From Oehlia diaphana (taxonomy: Eukaryota > Glomeromycota > Glomeromycetes > Glomerales > Glomeraceae), in contig QZLH01000201.1 in NCBI GenBank assembly GCA_003833135.1, positions 56,105-79,342 of the forward strand: a stretch of 23,238 nt of DNA. The letters run 5' to 3'. The translations under genes and the position numbers were made by a program. This document shows, one piece after another, positions 1 to 8,710 of the stretch (position 1 is the stretch's first letter; each line of letters opens with the position of its first letter). The notes under the pieces are model-generated. The model was not told the DNA's origin. It ran no database searches and saw only the letters and a program-made list of their open reading frames with translations.

Positions 1-550
1 TCGGCCACATGATATACATAGCAATCCTAGTGGTAAATCAGTTATCATCTACAACATGACCGATAACAATTACTTATTACCATATTAAATTCCTAATTAT
101 AAACAAAAAACTACTGTAACCATCTTAGTATTGCATCACATTATAATAAATACTAAATTTTCTATTTAAACAATTCATTGGTCCCAGTGCGAAGCAACGG
201 ATGACTGCTAGTAATAAACTAATACTAAATTGTACTATAAACTAAATTTGTTTGAAGATATAAATAATATTATTAATATTAATCACTTTTTTTAGAACGA
301 TAAAATCAGCTGTAAATAGTGTAATATCTGACCCCGTGATAAATCACGTTGCCACATTAGATATTAACAAAAAGTAACATTTATTGGTTATAAAACTATT
401 AATACATTAATATGCTTGGTTTAATAATATAAAATAAATAAAATATGTTAATATATCCTAATATTTATTCTCTAAAGCGATCCTTTTTCAATAGGTCAAA
501 ATTGATGTCCTTTTATAATTTCTGAATATCATTAAAATTAATGTCGATCA
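1..550. other. AT-rich intergenic DNA, no gene seen
   Basis: No open frame of note and no recognisable RNA gene on either strand. A weakly related copy of the unit that is tandemly repeated near 900-1155 (the phrase taataaactaatactaaattgtac) lies near 210-236, so this stretch shares repeat material with its right-hand neighbour. Confidence 0.6.
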
Positions 551-641
551 TTCATGGAATTTCTTATTCATACATGGAATCCTAAATCATTAAACATGGA
601 ACTTTGTATTTGTACATGGAAATATAAATAATTCATGGAAG
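551..641. repeat. Array of five CATGGA(A) motifs spaced about 20 bp
   Basis: The motif catgga(a) begins at about 553, 573, 595, 615 and 634, giving spacings of 20, 22, 20 and 19 bp. The intervening bases are AT-rich and differ from unit to unit, so this is an interspersed motif array rather than a clean tandem repeat. Spacing near two helical turns would suit a row of protein binding sites, but no nearby gene is seen to be served by it. Confidence 0.6.
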
Positions 642-898
642 ACATCATAATAAGTAGTACAGTAGATCCTTAACATTTCAATTTAGCATCCTTTTCTAAT
701 TTTAACTGTCAATCTATTCCATATTAGTTTAACGTCTTCTCGGACGCTAACTTTATCACATGATTAAAAATATTAAAATTTATACACTAAGTTTAGCTAT
801 AATACTGCGCCCCATAATTAATAAATTTACTAAGTATACTACGGCATTACAATAGTGATATAGTGATCTGCAAATTCGTATGCAGTATTTTTTTTAAA
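642..898. other. AT-rich intergenic DNA, no gene seen
   Basis: No supportable coding or RNA feature. A short GC-rich phrase, ctgcgcccca, occurs near 806 and again near 11477, which hints at a shared repeat edge, but the match is too short to define an element. Confidence 0.5.
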
Positions 899-1155
899 AT
901 TAAAAAAACAAAAAAATTATTATTAAAAAAAAAATAATAATAAACTAATGCTAAATTGTACCACAAATTCGTATACATCATAAAAATTATAAAAAAATTA
1001 TTATTAAAAAAACGATTAAAAAAACAAAAAAATTATTATTAAAAAAAAAATAATAATAAACTAATGCTAAATTGTACCACAAATTCGTATACATCATAAA
1101 AATTATAAAAAAATTAATATTAAAAAAAAAAAAAATAATAATAAACTAATGCTAT
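899..1155. repeat. Tandem repeat, period about 116 bp, 2.3 copies
   Basis: The unit starting with attaaaaaaacaaaaaaatt at 899 recurs at 1015 (period 116 bp) and partly again near 1132. Each unit contains the phrase taaactaatgctaaattgt followed by acaaattcgtatacatcata. The two full copies are nearly identical by eye, so the duplication looks recent. The unit is non-coding. Confidence 0.85.
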
Positions 1156-1229
1156 AATCTAAAAAAATTTAAAAATTATTAATTAAGAAAAAGTTCATTT
1201 AGAAAATTTTGAAAGTATTTTCCTTTTTT

Positions 1230-1565
1230 AAATTTTATGAATTCTTCGATAATAATTTTTTTTTGGATAAAAAGAAATATAAAGATAAAACAAATAAATA
1301 AATAAAAAATAGATCAAAAATGGAAACCCATTTCTTTTTTTCATTTTTATAAATTGTTTTTCATGAAAAAAAAAAAAATTTTAACGAAAAGAGAAAAAAG
1401 TAAATCAAAAATGGTAGGGTATTTCCTTTTTTATTTTTATAAATTTTTTTGTTTTTTTTTCAACAAAAAAAAAGTTTTTTACGAAAAAGAGAAAAAAATT
1501 AAAGCAAAAATGGAAAGTTTATTTCCTTTTTCAATCAAAAAAAATCTAAAAACGGTAGCTTCGCT
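1230..1565. repeat. Degenerate low-complexity tandem repeat, period about 90-100 bp
   Basis: The phrase caaaaatgg recurs near 1316, 1406 and 1505, each followed by a T-rich block (atttccttttt type) and an A-rich block containing cgaaaagagaaaaa. The 72-codon open frame across this stretch (1354-1572) is almost entirely Lys, Phe and Asn from A and T runs and is judged a by-product of composition. Confidence 0.65.
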
Positions 1566-1777
1566 ATATTAACATATATATATTTATCTGAGCTTTTCAT
1601 CCAAATTTGGTATGGTTAGATCAAATGCAAAATCTAATCCATAAAAATGCACCAACTAATCCATAAAAACGCACAATTTTTCACAATTTTCATTTTAAGA
1701 TATTATTCCGGGATATGATCATCATTTTGGCACAAAAAAATCTATCGAATTATTTGATATGAGGGTTAAAATAAAAT

Positions 1778-2011
1778 AAATCTAACTTACTCGGTAAATA
1801 TTCACCAATTAAATTACATTCATATAATTAGCTAAATGAACATCATAACAGATATGATGTTAATTTATTTGCCGGCAATCCTGGATAAATGAATTCAATG
1901 ATTCGGTAAAAGCTGTATAGCATAAAGTTGTAATATTGTTAACTATATCATATTTTGAATCTAAAGCTAGTTTCTCCCATTGATATTGTATTGCTTTCAT
2001 CTACAGTACTA
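1778..2011. repeat. Dispersed repeat, copy A (copy B at 10943-11165)
   Basis: About 230 bp that recur in the same orientation roughly 9 kb away. Shared phrases include tttatttgccgg, aatgattcggta, gtaatattgttaactata and catctacagtactaa. Copy B has several small insertions and deletions relative to copy A. On the minus strand copy A holds a 46-codon open frame (1860-2000; it reads like IQYQWEKLALDSKY near its start) that is frameshifted in copy B, so the repeat may carry a gene fragment. The family is not recognised. Confidence 0.7.
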
Positions 2012-2315
2012 ACAAACTCCAACAACTACTAAGATGATAACCGGTATTTTATTAACTACCGCTTCTTCTTTGGACTTTGAACATGCTAAAGATACTAATA
2101 ATTCATGTGAAGATCCGTTATATTGTAAAATTCGTTATAAGAAAAGTTGACAAGATATATTTGTTTTGTAATAAATTAAATTTCAACATTTTCCAGACTA
2201 ATAACGATTTCCGTTCCCTAGTTAAATTTAAGATTCGACCAATTTTTTTCATTTATTTTATTAAATTAAAAATTTTTTGGGTTATTGCCGTTATTATCAT
2301 GAAGAAATCATCATA
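2012..2315. other. Intergenic, only small uncertain open frames
   Basis: A 38-codon plus-strand frame (2034-2150) begins MITGILLTTASSLDFEHAKD and looks vaguely protein-like, with two Cys residues, but it is too short and has no homologue I recognise. The longer frame at 2077-2397 runs into the adjacent MITE and is rejected as a gene. Confidence 0.4.
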
Positions 2316-2317
2316 TA

Positions 2318-2504
2318 CAGTCGACCTCCCATATAGTCACCTCCTATCTAATCACATCCTCCCATATAAGCACATTTGCATTGGCCCAAATTACTAATAA
2401 ATATATTAAAAAAAACCTCCTCTTTAGTCACATCATAAAGTACTTTTATAATCACATCAATTTTTTTTGGTCCCGAAAGGTGTGCTTATATGGGAGGTTG
2501 ACTG
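2318..2504. mobile_element. MITE with about 27-bp inverted termini and TA target duplication
   Basis: The left end reads CAGTCGACCTCCCATATAG. The reverse complement of the right end reads CAGTCAACCTCCCATATAAG. The 187-bp element is flanked on both sides by TA (2316-2317 and 2505-2506). Inside are further iterations of the terminal motif (cctcccatataagcacat, cctcctctttagtcacatc). CAG...CTG ends with TA duplications fit the Tc1/mariner/pogo group of DNA transposons; that assignment rests on ends alone. There is no transposase, so movement would need one supplied in trans. Confidence 0.85.
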
Positions 2505-2506
2505 TA

Positions 2507-3620
2507 TAATAAATTATATGAGTTAACAAAAAATTTACAATTTTTTTATTTTTATATACGTATTTTATACGTCAAATTATCAAATTTTCGTTGATATGCG
2601 TTACCAAATTTTTTAAACGAATTTCATAATAATGAGTCATATTTATGAAATAATTTAAATTGTTAATGAACAATTTTTCATTTTTAACTTGCAAATCAAC
2701 ATTATATACTAGTGTTAATGCATACAGTAAGTACATCAAATCAAGTTGTTAACAAGATCCAATGAAAGAACTAACACAGTTGATAAAACATGTGTGGAAT
2801 TATCAAATTACGTTTTAAATATTTTAATTACTCCAAGTTTAGATAATTCAAAAAATGGTTATCTTTGCATTTACTTATAAGGTGATATAAATAATATTAT
2901 TTGTAAAATTTTTTTCGTTCTTTCATTTTTTAGGTTATGTTTGCATCATATATTAGTATTTTGACGGGATGCAGTAACTGACATGAGATGATATAAACCT
3001 ACAGATTAGTCTGAAATTATAATCCATTAGAAAACGTTAAGATACGTGCGTGGCGTTTTAACTCGTTTAGCTCTTAAAATGAGCTGAAATTTTACAAGGA
3101 CGAAATTTTACGTTATCAAAGCTGCCGAAATTTATAGTTCGGTATAATTATAAATATCAGTTAAAATAAAGGGGTAGGGTTAAGATATTTTAAAATGCAT
3201 ACTCTTTAAAGTTTTTCAGTATCGACCCTTCGATCAAAAAGCTTCAATTTTGATGAATTTTTGGGGTTAAATATTTTTAATCGTATGAAAACAGAGACTG
3301 TATAGTAGATGTAAGGCATAACGTAAATAAATTTAATATTGGCTTATGTATGTGTATTAGATCGTTCCCAACCAATTCTTTTTTTAAAAATGTGACCAAA
3401 ATTATTTAAATTGAATTTTGGCCAGAATTATGATTTATCAAATGATCTGTGCATAATATATGTCCAAATCATATTCCCCCCTATTTTGAAAGGTTATATT
3501 AAACAAAGAAAGTAATCTTTTGTATGTTTACAAAATTTGAATCGTTCATCTGTCTCAAATAATTAATTAAAAATAATAACTAATATACAAAATCAAAAAC
3601 TGAGTATCGTTCTTGGCTTC
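2507..3620. other. Intergenic DNA, no gene seen
   Basis: No open frame or RNA gene can be supported. It contains a short near-palindrome around 3395-3425 (gaccaaaattatttaaat and its imperfect complement) and a small hairpin around 3069-3086 (gctcttaaaatgagc). The last part (roughly 3400-3620) should hold the 3' untranslated region of the adjacent minus-strand gene. Confidence 0.5.
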
Positions 3621-5219
3621 TTAGACGAGTTGTAGCTTTTTATAATGTAATGTAGTAGAAGGACGTTAGTTTCCCAAAAATATTCATAAAAAAACTTGGG
3701 TTATAAACTTACATAATTGCTTGGTGCTATTCCAGTTTCTCCATCGGCTTTTTTTGCTTGCCACCACTTACCACTATGATTAGCAATTTCAAGGATTTCT
3801 CCCTTAGAGAATGAAAGCTCACTATTGTCATCCGGATTTGCGTCATCTAAAAACAGTGCAGAGAATATAAATATTCTATTTTAACTCGCCCTGAAACAAC
3901 ACTACCTTATCACTTCCGTCTTGAGTCCTTTGCTCATAAGAAAATGCAAATGTATTTTTGAACATACAATCATACAACGCCTTTGCTCTTCCTGTATATT
4001 CATTGTTAGCGGTAACCGTAAGAGTACTAATATCATTATCGTCTTTGACAGGGACAGCTTTCCAGTTTTCCCTTGGGATAATTTGCAGCTAGATATTGTA
4101 TGTTGTTAGAACATCAGTTTTCATAGGCATCAAAATAATCCTCAGAAATGCGAACTTACGTAATTACTTGGTGCTATTCCAACTTTACCATCTGCTTTCT
4201 TTGCTCGCCACCATTTACCTTTATAATCAGCAATTTCAAGGATTTCTCCTTTAGAGAATGACAGCTCACTATTGTCATCCGGATTCGCTTCGTCTAATAA
4301 GCAATGCAGAGATACTCATTAACCTCTCTCTTCAAAAAGAAATATGATTTTTTTTAATGCACGTACAGTCATACAATGCCTTAGCCCTGTACGCATAAGT
4401 GGTAGAGTCATCGTTAATGGGAATGCTGTTATAATTATTATCTTTATCTGGAACAGCTTCCCATTTTTTTCTTGGGAATATCAAGTAAAAAGCACTATGA
4501 AGAACATTGCCCAATGCAAAACTGCTGGATAACAACAACACTGACGATAAATAACCTTCATCGCAATATAAAAAAAAACATACATATCCGATGTGCAGAT
4601 ATATTTGAAATACAAAAGGATATATGAAAATGTATAACAATTTTTCAGTTGCATATTCTTGTTTTTCGAGGCATATGATACATAACAATGGAATGGCAAA
4701 TAATACAGAAAGAATGCTAACCCATTGAAATGCAAACATGTATCCAGAAGATGGAAAATTGTTTTTCATGTAGACTTGGAAAATCATTTGAATAACATAG
4801 ATTGGAATAAAAAGTACGGCTCGAGTTACATTGCGAACATATCTATCTCTTATTAACTGTGTTAAAACAGCAGTCACAGCGCAGAAAACATACATGGCGA
4901 TAGAACTCGATCTAATAAATACAGGCGAATCAATATTATTCAACATGAAGAATCTGGTCGTCATGAAAGTCATAAGAGACAATACTGCCATTAATTGCAT
5001 AACTGCAGTTCGTATTAAAAATCTTTTTAATTTGGCAAAGAAAGATTTATCATCTTTGGAGGGATTAGAGAAGAAAGTCAAAAATAAACCACCTGAGAAG
5101 GATAAATAATTTGCGAATGCAACACGTGAAACGCTACGAACTATGCTATTGCACAGAGTTGAAGCGCCGGATACGAATGATATATTAATCAAGAATAATA
5201 AAGCAACAAATTTTTTCAT
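3621..5219 (-). CDS. Seven-segment membrane protein with two tandem Sho1-type SH3 domains (five exons)
   Basis: Predicted exons on the minus strand are 5219-4367, 4293-4160, 4088-3968, 3846-3713 and 3635-3621, giving 418 residues. The donors are GTACGT, GTAAGT, GTATGT and GTAAGT and all acceptors are AG. Introns 2 and 4 contain CTAAC branch-like sites. A TGA two codons upstream of the ATG fixes the start. Residues 1-19 look like a signal peptide ([19 protein letters not shown]). Hydrophobic segments lie near 33-51, 67-88, 105-123, 133-151, 160-184, 193-219 and 225-247. SH3-1 (about 277-331) and SH3-2 (about 360-416) each show ALYDY, paired Trp and GIAPSNY. The SH3 sequences resemble yeast Sho1, which scaffolds the HOG pathway at the plasma membrane, but Sho1 has four membrane segments and no such N-terminus. 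Positive charges after segments 1 and 3 suggest N-out, SH3-in. Role as a membrane sensor or scaffold is inferred. Without splicing at intron 2, translation stops after SH3-1. Confidence 0.85.
3713..4480 (-). repeat. In-frame duplication of the linker-plus-SH3 block
   Basis: The block of exon-1 tail plus SH3 exon 4293-4160 is repeated as exons 4088-3968 plus 3846-3713. The two SH3 exons are both 134 nt, with about 19 differences by hand count (near 86% identity), and are split at the same codon (ALYD-Y). The linkers also match: [14 protein letters not shown] against [14 protein letters not shown]. At the junction the copy reads [11 protein letters not shown]: the end of an SH3 (compare the gene's true terminus, LQLV then stop) runs straight into the linker, so the original stop was removed. 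Confidence 0.85.
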
Positions 5220-5458
5220 AGTTCATTTGACAGAGGTAAAGAACTTTGTGTTTTCAAGGTATTTCTTTTCTATACCAATATTCTTTTTCAAGCAATGTTA
5301 CGATAATGGAAAGAAAAAAAAAGATTTTTCTTGTTAATAAAAATAAACTATTTAAGATTCAGGGGAAAACTTGTGTAATGCTGCTACATGTTGTATTATA
5401 CAAATTTTAATAACCTTGTGTATCAGTTTGTTGTAATACAACCGTAACTCTTGCCATG
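5220..5458. other. Probable upstream region of the SH3 membrane-protein gene
   Basis: This stretch lies directly upstream of the start codon at 5219. About 80 bp of it (5220-5300) still matches the region upstream of the broken paralogue (9541-9615), so it was part of the ancestral duplication. An imperfect inverted pair (tgttgtattatacaa and ttgtaatacaac) lies near 5388-5450. No promoter element can be named with confidence. Confidence 0.4.
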
Positions 5459-7321
5459 TATGGCAAGCCGTTCGGGTCAAAAGTCCGCCATATTGCAGCA
5501 GGTACTGTAGGCAACTTTATGTGTATAATTTAGAAAATCACTGCCACCAGTAGGTATGCAATAAAAGAGTTTTATTTATTAGTAATAAAATGAATATTAT
5601 ACCAAGCTCAAAAGACGTAATAAAATAATAATAAAATGGAAATTCAAGAAAGAAAAATTTTTAAATTAAAGAAATAAAATATCCTTTATGCTATTAAAAA
5701 TTCCCCTTTTTAAAAAATAATAAATAATTCAAAAACAAAATTCTCAAGATTATGAAATCGAACTTCCATAATCGCTTTGTAACATATTCTCTCTTTAGGT
5801 CTTCGAGTATAATAAATTTCAACTATAATGATCTTCAAATTTAAGATTCCCTTTTTTCTAGACCACATTGGTAGTACATCCCCTATTATGATCATCACCT
5901 AATAAATTAAATTACCCAATCACTTATTCAATATCGGTTGCCCAATGGGTTTAAGGTCATTTCGGACCTCAAATGGTCATAAATAAGGGTGGTAGTTTAA
6001 GGTCAATTCCGGACCAAGTAAATTTAAAACACTTAATAATTTTACATGGTTAAACTAGGTAACAGAAACTGTTGGAACGTCTGAAGCGTTATATCCACAT
6101 GACCATCTAATAAAATATATCGTTAAAAAATGTATCACAAAAAAAAAATTTGCTTCACTAAAAAATGTATAGTTAAATAATGTATCAATGAAGTTAAGAA
6201 ATGTAATAGTTAAAATAATATATCACTAAAGTTATAGTTAAAAATGCAAATGTATCCCAATAACTAATTACCCAAAGTACTCTTTCTGACTCCTACAAAG
6301 CAATATATTTTACATTAAATCCTACCACAAACCTTTATTCATTCTTTATTTTTTTATTTTTGTTTAAAGAATAACTTATCACTGTATATAGTTAAATTCG
6401 TGATCATAGTTGTGCTACGTTTCGATTACTTCACATTCTCTTCTCAGCCATGCATCACGCTAATCTGGCATTTCTGATCCTTTTCATTCATTTATTTTCT
6501 TGGTCTTTTGAACGGTGTATTTCACGATGCTCAACAGTTTCATTTTCTCCAGATTTACGTTTATGAAGTGTTGATAGGTTTGTCATTTCTTCATTTATTT
6601 TTGCTATTTGATTAATTTATCGAATTGTTTTTATGGTTTTTTACCAATTTTTTTTTGAATGTACAATTTATAGACTGACACTTTAATAGCAACAGTTTAT
6701 TACACCCCTATAACCTATAGAAAATGTTTGTCCAATAAATATTCGGAATGGAGTTTCTGTGCTATTATACAATATTTGTTATAATTTAATACAAGATGCA
6801 GAGATTGAGTATTTTTAACCACATACAGTAAAAGACGTACAATATCATGATGAATGTCCAATAAATGTCAAGTAAATGTTCAGAATGTGGTCGATTTTCT
6901 GAACAAAAAACTGAACAGTGTTTGGACAATATTTTTTATAGGGACTTTAAAAGCCAAAGAGATATTTATTTTTGAATTTTTATCTATAACAAATAATAAT
7001 TATAAAAATCATATTAGTTTCTTAAACGATTTCTTTAATTTACTATATATTAAACTATTTAAACTATTTTAATTATTTACGTGTTTATTTGTTATGCTAC
7101 ATAATTGTTACGCCTGATCCTAAATTTTCATTGGTTATACACATGCATGACAGACGGTAATTGCTCTAACATATAGCCCTAAATGCCCTATGCTACGCTT
7201 CAGACAATATAATATTACGCCTCAAAATTAATAACTTCATTAGAAAAAGTCGTCCTTTACAGTACCTTGTACCATGAAAGTAACAGGTACCTGTTGCAAT
7301 AGCAGCGAACGGCTTGCCATA
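5459..7321. mobile_element. Candidate 1.86-kb element bounded by inverted repeats, no transposase
   Basis: The left edge reads TATGGCAAGCCGTTCG, then ATTGCAGCAGGTAC after a spacer. The reverse complement of the right edge reads TATGGCAAGCCGTTCG, then ATTGCAACAGGTAC after a shorter spacer. TA is present at both outer borders, compatible with a Tc1/mariner-like insertion. The interior has no transposase frame and carries another small inverted-repeat element at about 6706-6943. The interior phrases gtttaaggtcatttcggacc and gtttaaggtcaattccggacc near 5950-6020 are a local direct repeat. The pair could also be two separate insertions in opposite orientation. Confidence 0.5.
6706..6943. mobile_element. 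Possible small nested MITE
   Basis: The left side reads CCTATAGAAAATGTTTGTCC and the reverse complement of the right side reads CCCTATAAAAAATATTGTCC, about 235 bp apart. Variants of gtccaataaatgt and of gttcagaatgt repeat inside. No clear target duplication can be chosen, and the left border is ambiguous because CCTATA occurs twice. The ends loosely resemble those of the element at 7602-8168, so the two may be related. Confidence 0.35.
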
Positions 7322-7601
7322 GGATTGGTGAATGAAACAATACATTGGTACATTGGTTCATCCAATATCACGTGATTTATCATTCATAACCTAGACCTCG
7401 GGTCCAGGATATTATCCTAGGCTTATAGGCTCAATAGTCAAAACGTAATCATCAGCCATAAAAATTGGTTGGTATCAAATAGTGGCTTGACAATGTCAAA
7501 AAATAGTAGTATAATTATAATAGTATTAATTGTTTGTTTTGTAAGTAAAGCTTTATTTTAATATTTAACAGTATTATTTTAATTGTTTTAATATCCATCA
7601 G
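7322..7601. other. Intergenic DNA, no gene seen
   Basis: Short spacer between two inverted-repeat elements. No coding or RNA feature is supported. A phrase rich in self-complementary steps (cctagacctcgggtccagg, then tatcctagg) lies near 7388-7421. Confidence 0.45.
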
Positions 7602-8168
7602 CCCTACGAAAAAAGAATGTCTGGAATTTGTCACCAAAACTGTTCGAAAATTATTCAGTATATCCATAAAATATCTGGAAAATGTCCAAAATTATGAAAA
7701 AATATGGTGTCCAGAATTTTTTGAAGTCCGGAATTTGTCCAGACATGAAAAATTCAGGACAAATTTTGGATAGACAAAACTGGACAAATTCTGGACAATA
7801 AAAAATCAAAAAATGTAAAAAGCAAAAAACTGGTATTTAAAACCTCTGCGTGTATACTAAGTAAACTTAAAAAGCAAGCAAAAATACTATCTATGATGTT
7901 AATTTAAACTGCTATAAACAGTTATCAGTTAGGTATTGTATAAAGGAATATATCGTTGATATTATGACTTGCTGATCATTCCAGAGAAAATATTTTTTCT
8001 GGACAAATTCCAAATCTGGACAAATTTCAGACAAAAATCAATGTCCGGAAAATGTTCCAAATCTTGCGCGTTTTCGTATGTTTTCAGGATACTCATTTTG
8101 TCCAGAATTTGTACAATTATATTTTGGACAATTTCAGGATATTTTCTGGACGCATTTTCTTCGTAGGG
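7602..8168. mobile_element. 567-bp MITE with CCCTACGAA termini and internal GGACAAATT repeats
   Basis: The left end is CCCTACGAAAAAAGAATGTC. The right end read on the minus strand is CCCTACGAAGAAAATGCGTC. A candidate 3-bp duplication, CAG, flanks both sides (7599-7601 and 8169-8171). The interior is packed with variants of tctggacaaattctgga and its complement ccagaatttgtcc in both orientations, so the single strand could fold back along much of its length. The open frames inside (7969-8246) are by-products of this repetition. There is no transposase. The superfamily is uncertain. Confidence 0.75.
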
Positions 8169-8410
8169 CAGGAGGATAAAATAAGCGTAAATTCACAAAA
8201 TAATACATGTGTGAAAAACTACGCAAATCTACACCACTCGCGATGATATACAAGTGTGAAAAATTTAGAGAAATTTAAAAGACAGTTTTTTTAATAGTGA
8301 AAAATAATGTAATTACCTTAACAGTAAAATTATTAAATTATCCTCTTAATTAATTTTATTATTTTTTCTATTTACACTAAGAGTTTAATTACTATTAATT
8401 TATTTATTTT
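8169..8410. other. AT-rich spacer
   Basis: No gene seen. A short direct repeat, tttacactaagag near 8372 and cttacactaagaa near 8412, links the right end of this spacer to the adjoining tRNA-derived relic. Confidence 0.4.
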
Positions 8411-8496
8411 ACTTACACTAAGAATCGAACTGAATACCTCAAGATAAACTATTATTATATTAAAGGTCTCATTATCTGACTACTACACTACACTAC
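8411..8496 (-). other. tRNA-derived relic (SINE-like or decayed tRNA)
   Basis: Read on the minus strand this stretch carries a D-arm or box A-like phrase (tagtgtagtagtcagataat) and a T-arm or box B-like phrase (ttgaggtattcagttcgatt). The latter resembles the usual TGAGGTC...GGTTCGATTCC of tRNAs with several stem-breaking changes. Box spacing is tRNA-like, but the anticodon stem and acceptor stem do not pair, so it is not scored as a functional tRNA. A SINE head or a tRNA pseudogene are both possible. Confidence 0.4.
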
Positions 8497-8710
8497 TATT
8501 TGTTCTTTCTTTAATTATTAGTATTATTTTTTATCTTAAAATAAAATGCATTTATAAAATTTTTTTTTTGTAGATTATAAAAATACCAATTTGTATAAAA
8601 TTTTTAGGCATGAAAATATTATTGTGTAAATTTTACTCAACTTTTTTCAGATACAAATTTTTTAAATATTTTAGGCTGTATTTTGATGTGTGGTAATGTT
8701 TCGATCTGGG

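Noticed and set aside
899..1155. CRISPR array
   Set aside because: Repeats are long AT-rich tandem units without unique spacers, and the genome is eukaryotic.
1354..1572. Lys/Phe-rich 72-codon frame
   Set aside because: Produced by A and T runs in a degenerate tandem repeat.
2077..2397. 106-codon plus-strand frame
   Set aside because: Low-complexity composition, and its C-terminal part is the terminal repeat of the MITE at 2318-2504.
4481..4735. 84-codon minus-strand frame
   Set aside because: An alternative-frame shadow of exon 1 of the membrane-protein gene.
3921..5337. Plus-strand open frames at 3921-4109, 4344-4532, 4831-5109 and 5143-5337
   Set aside because: They lie antisense to the exons of the SH3 membrane-protein gene and have no independent features.
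6449..6565. 38-codon plus-strand frame with a signal-peptide-like start (MHHANLAFLILFIHLFSWSF)
   Set aside because: Could be a small secreted peptide, but there is no promoter, homologue or conservation evidence, and hydrophobic runs are common by chance in T-rich DNA.
6488..6586. 32-codon minus-strand frame with a hydrophilic HKRKSGENETVEHRE stretch
   Set aside because: Faintly reminiscent of basic repeats in fungal transposon proteins, but too short and without support.
7969..8246. Two overlapping plus-strand frames
   Set aside because: They fall inside the MITE and reflect its GGACAAATT-type repetition.
8411..8496. Functional tRNA gene
   Set aside because: Anticodon and acceptor stems do not pair; kept only as a relic.
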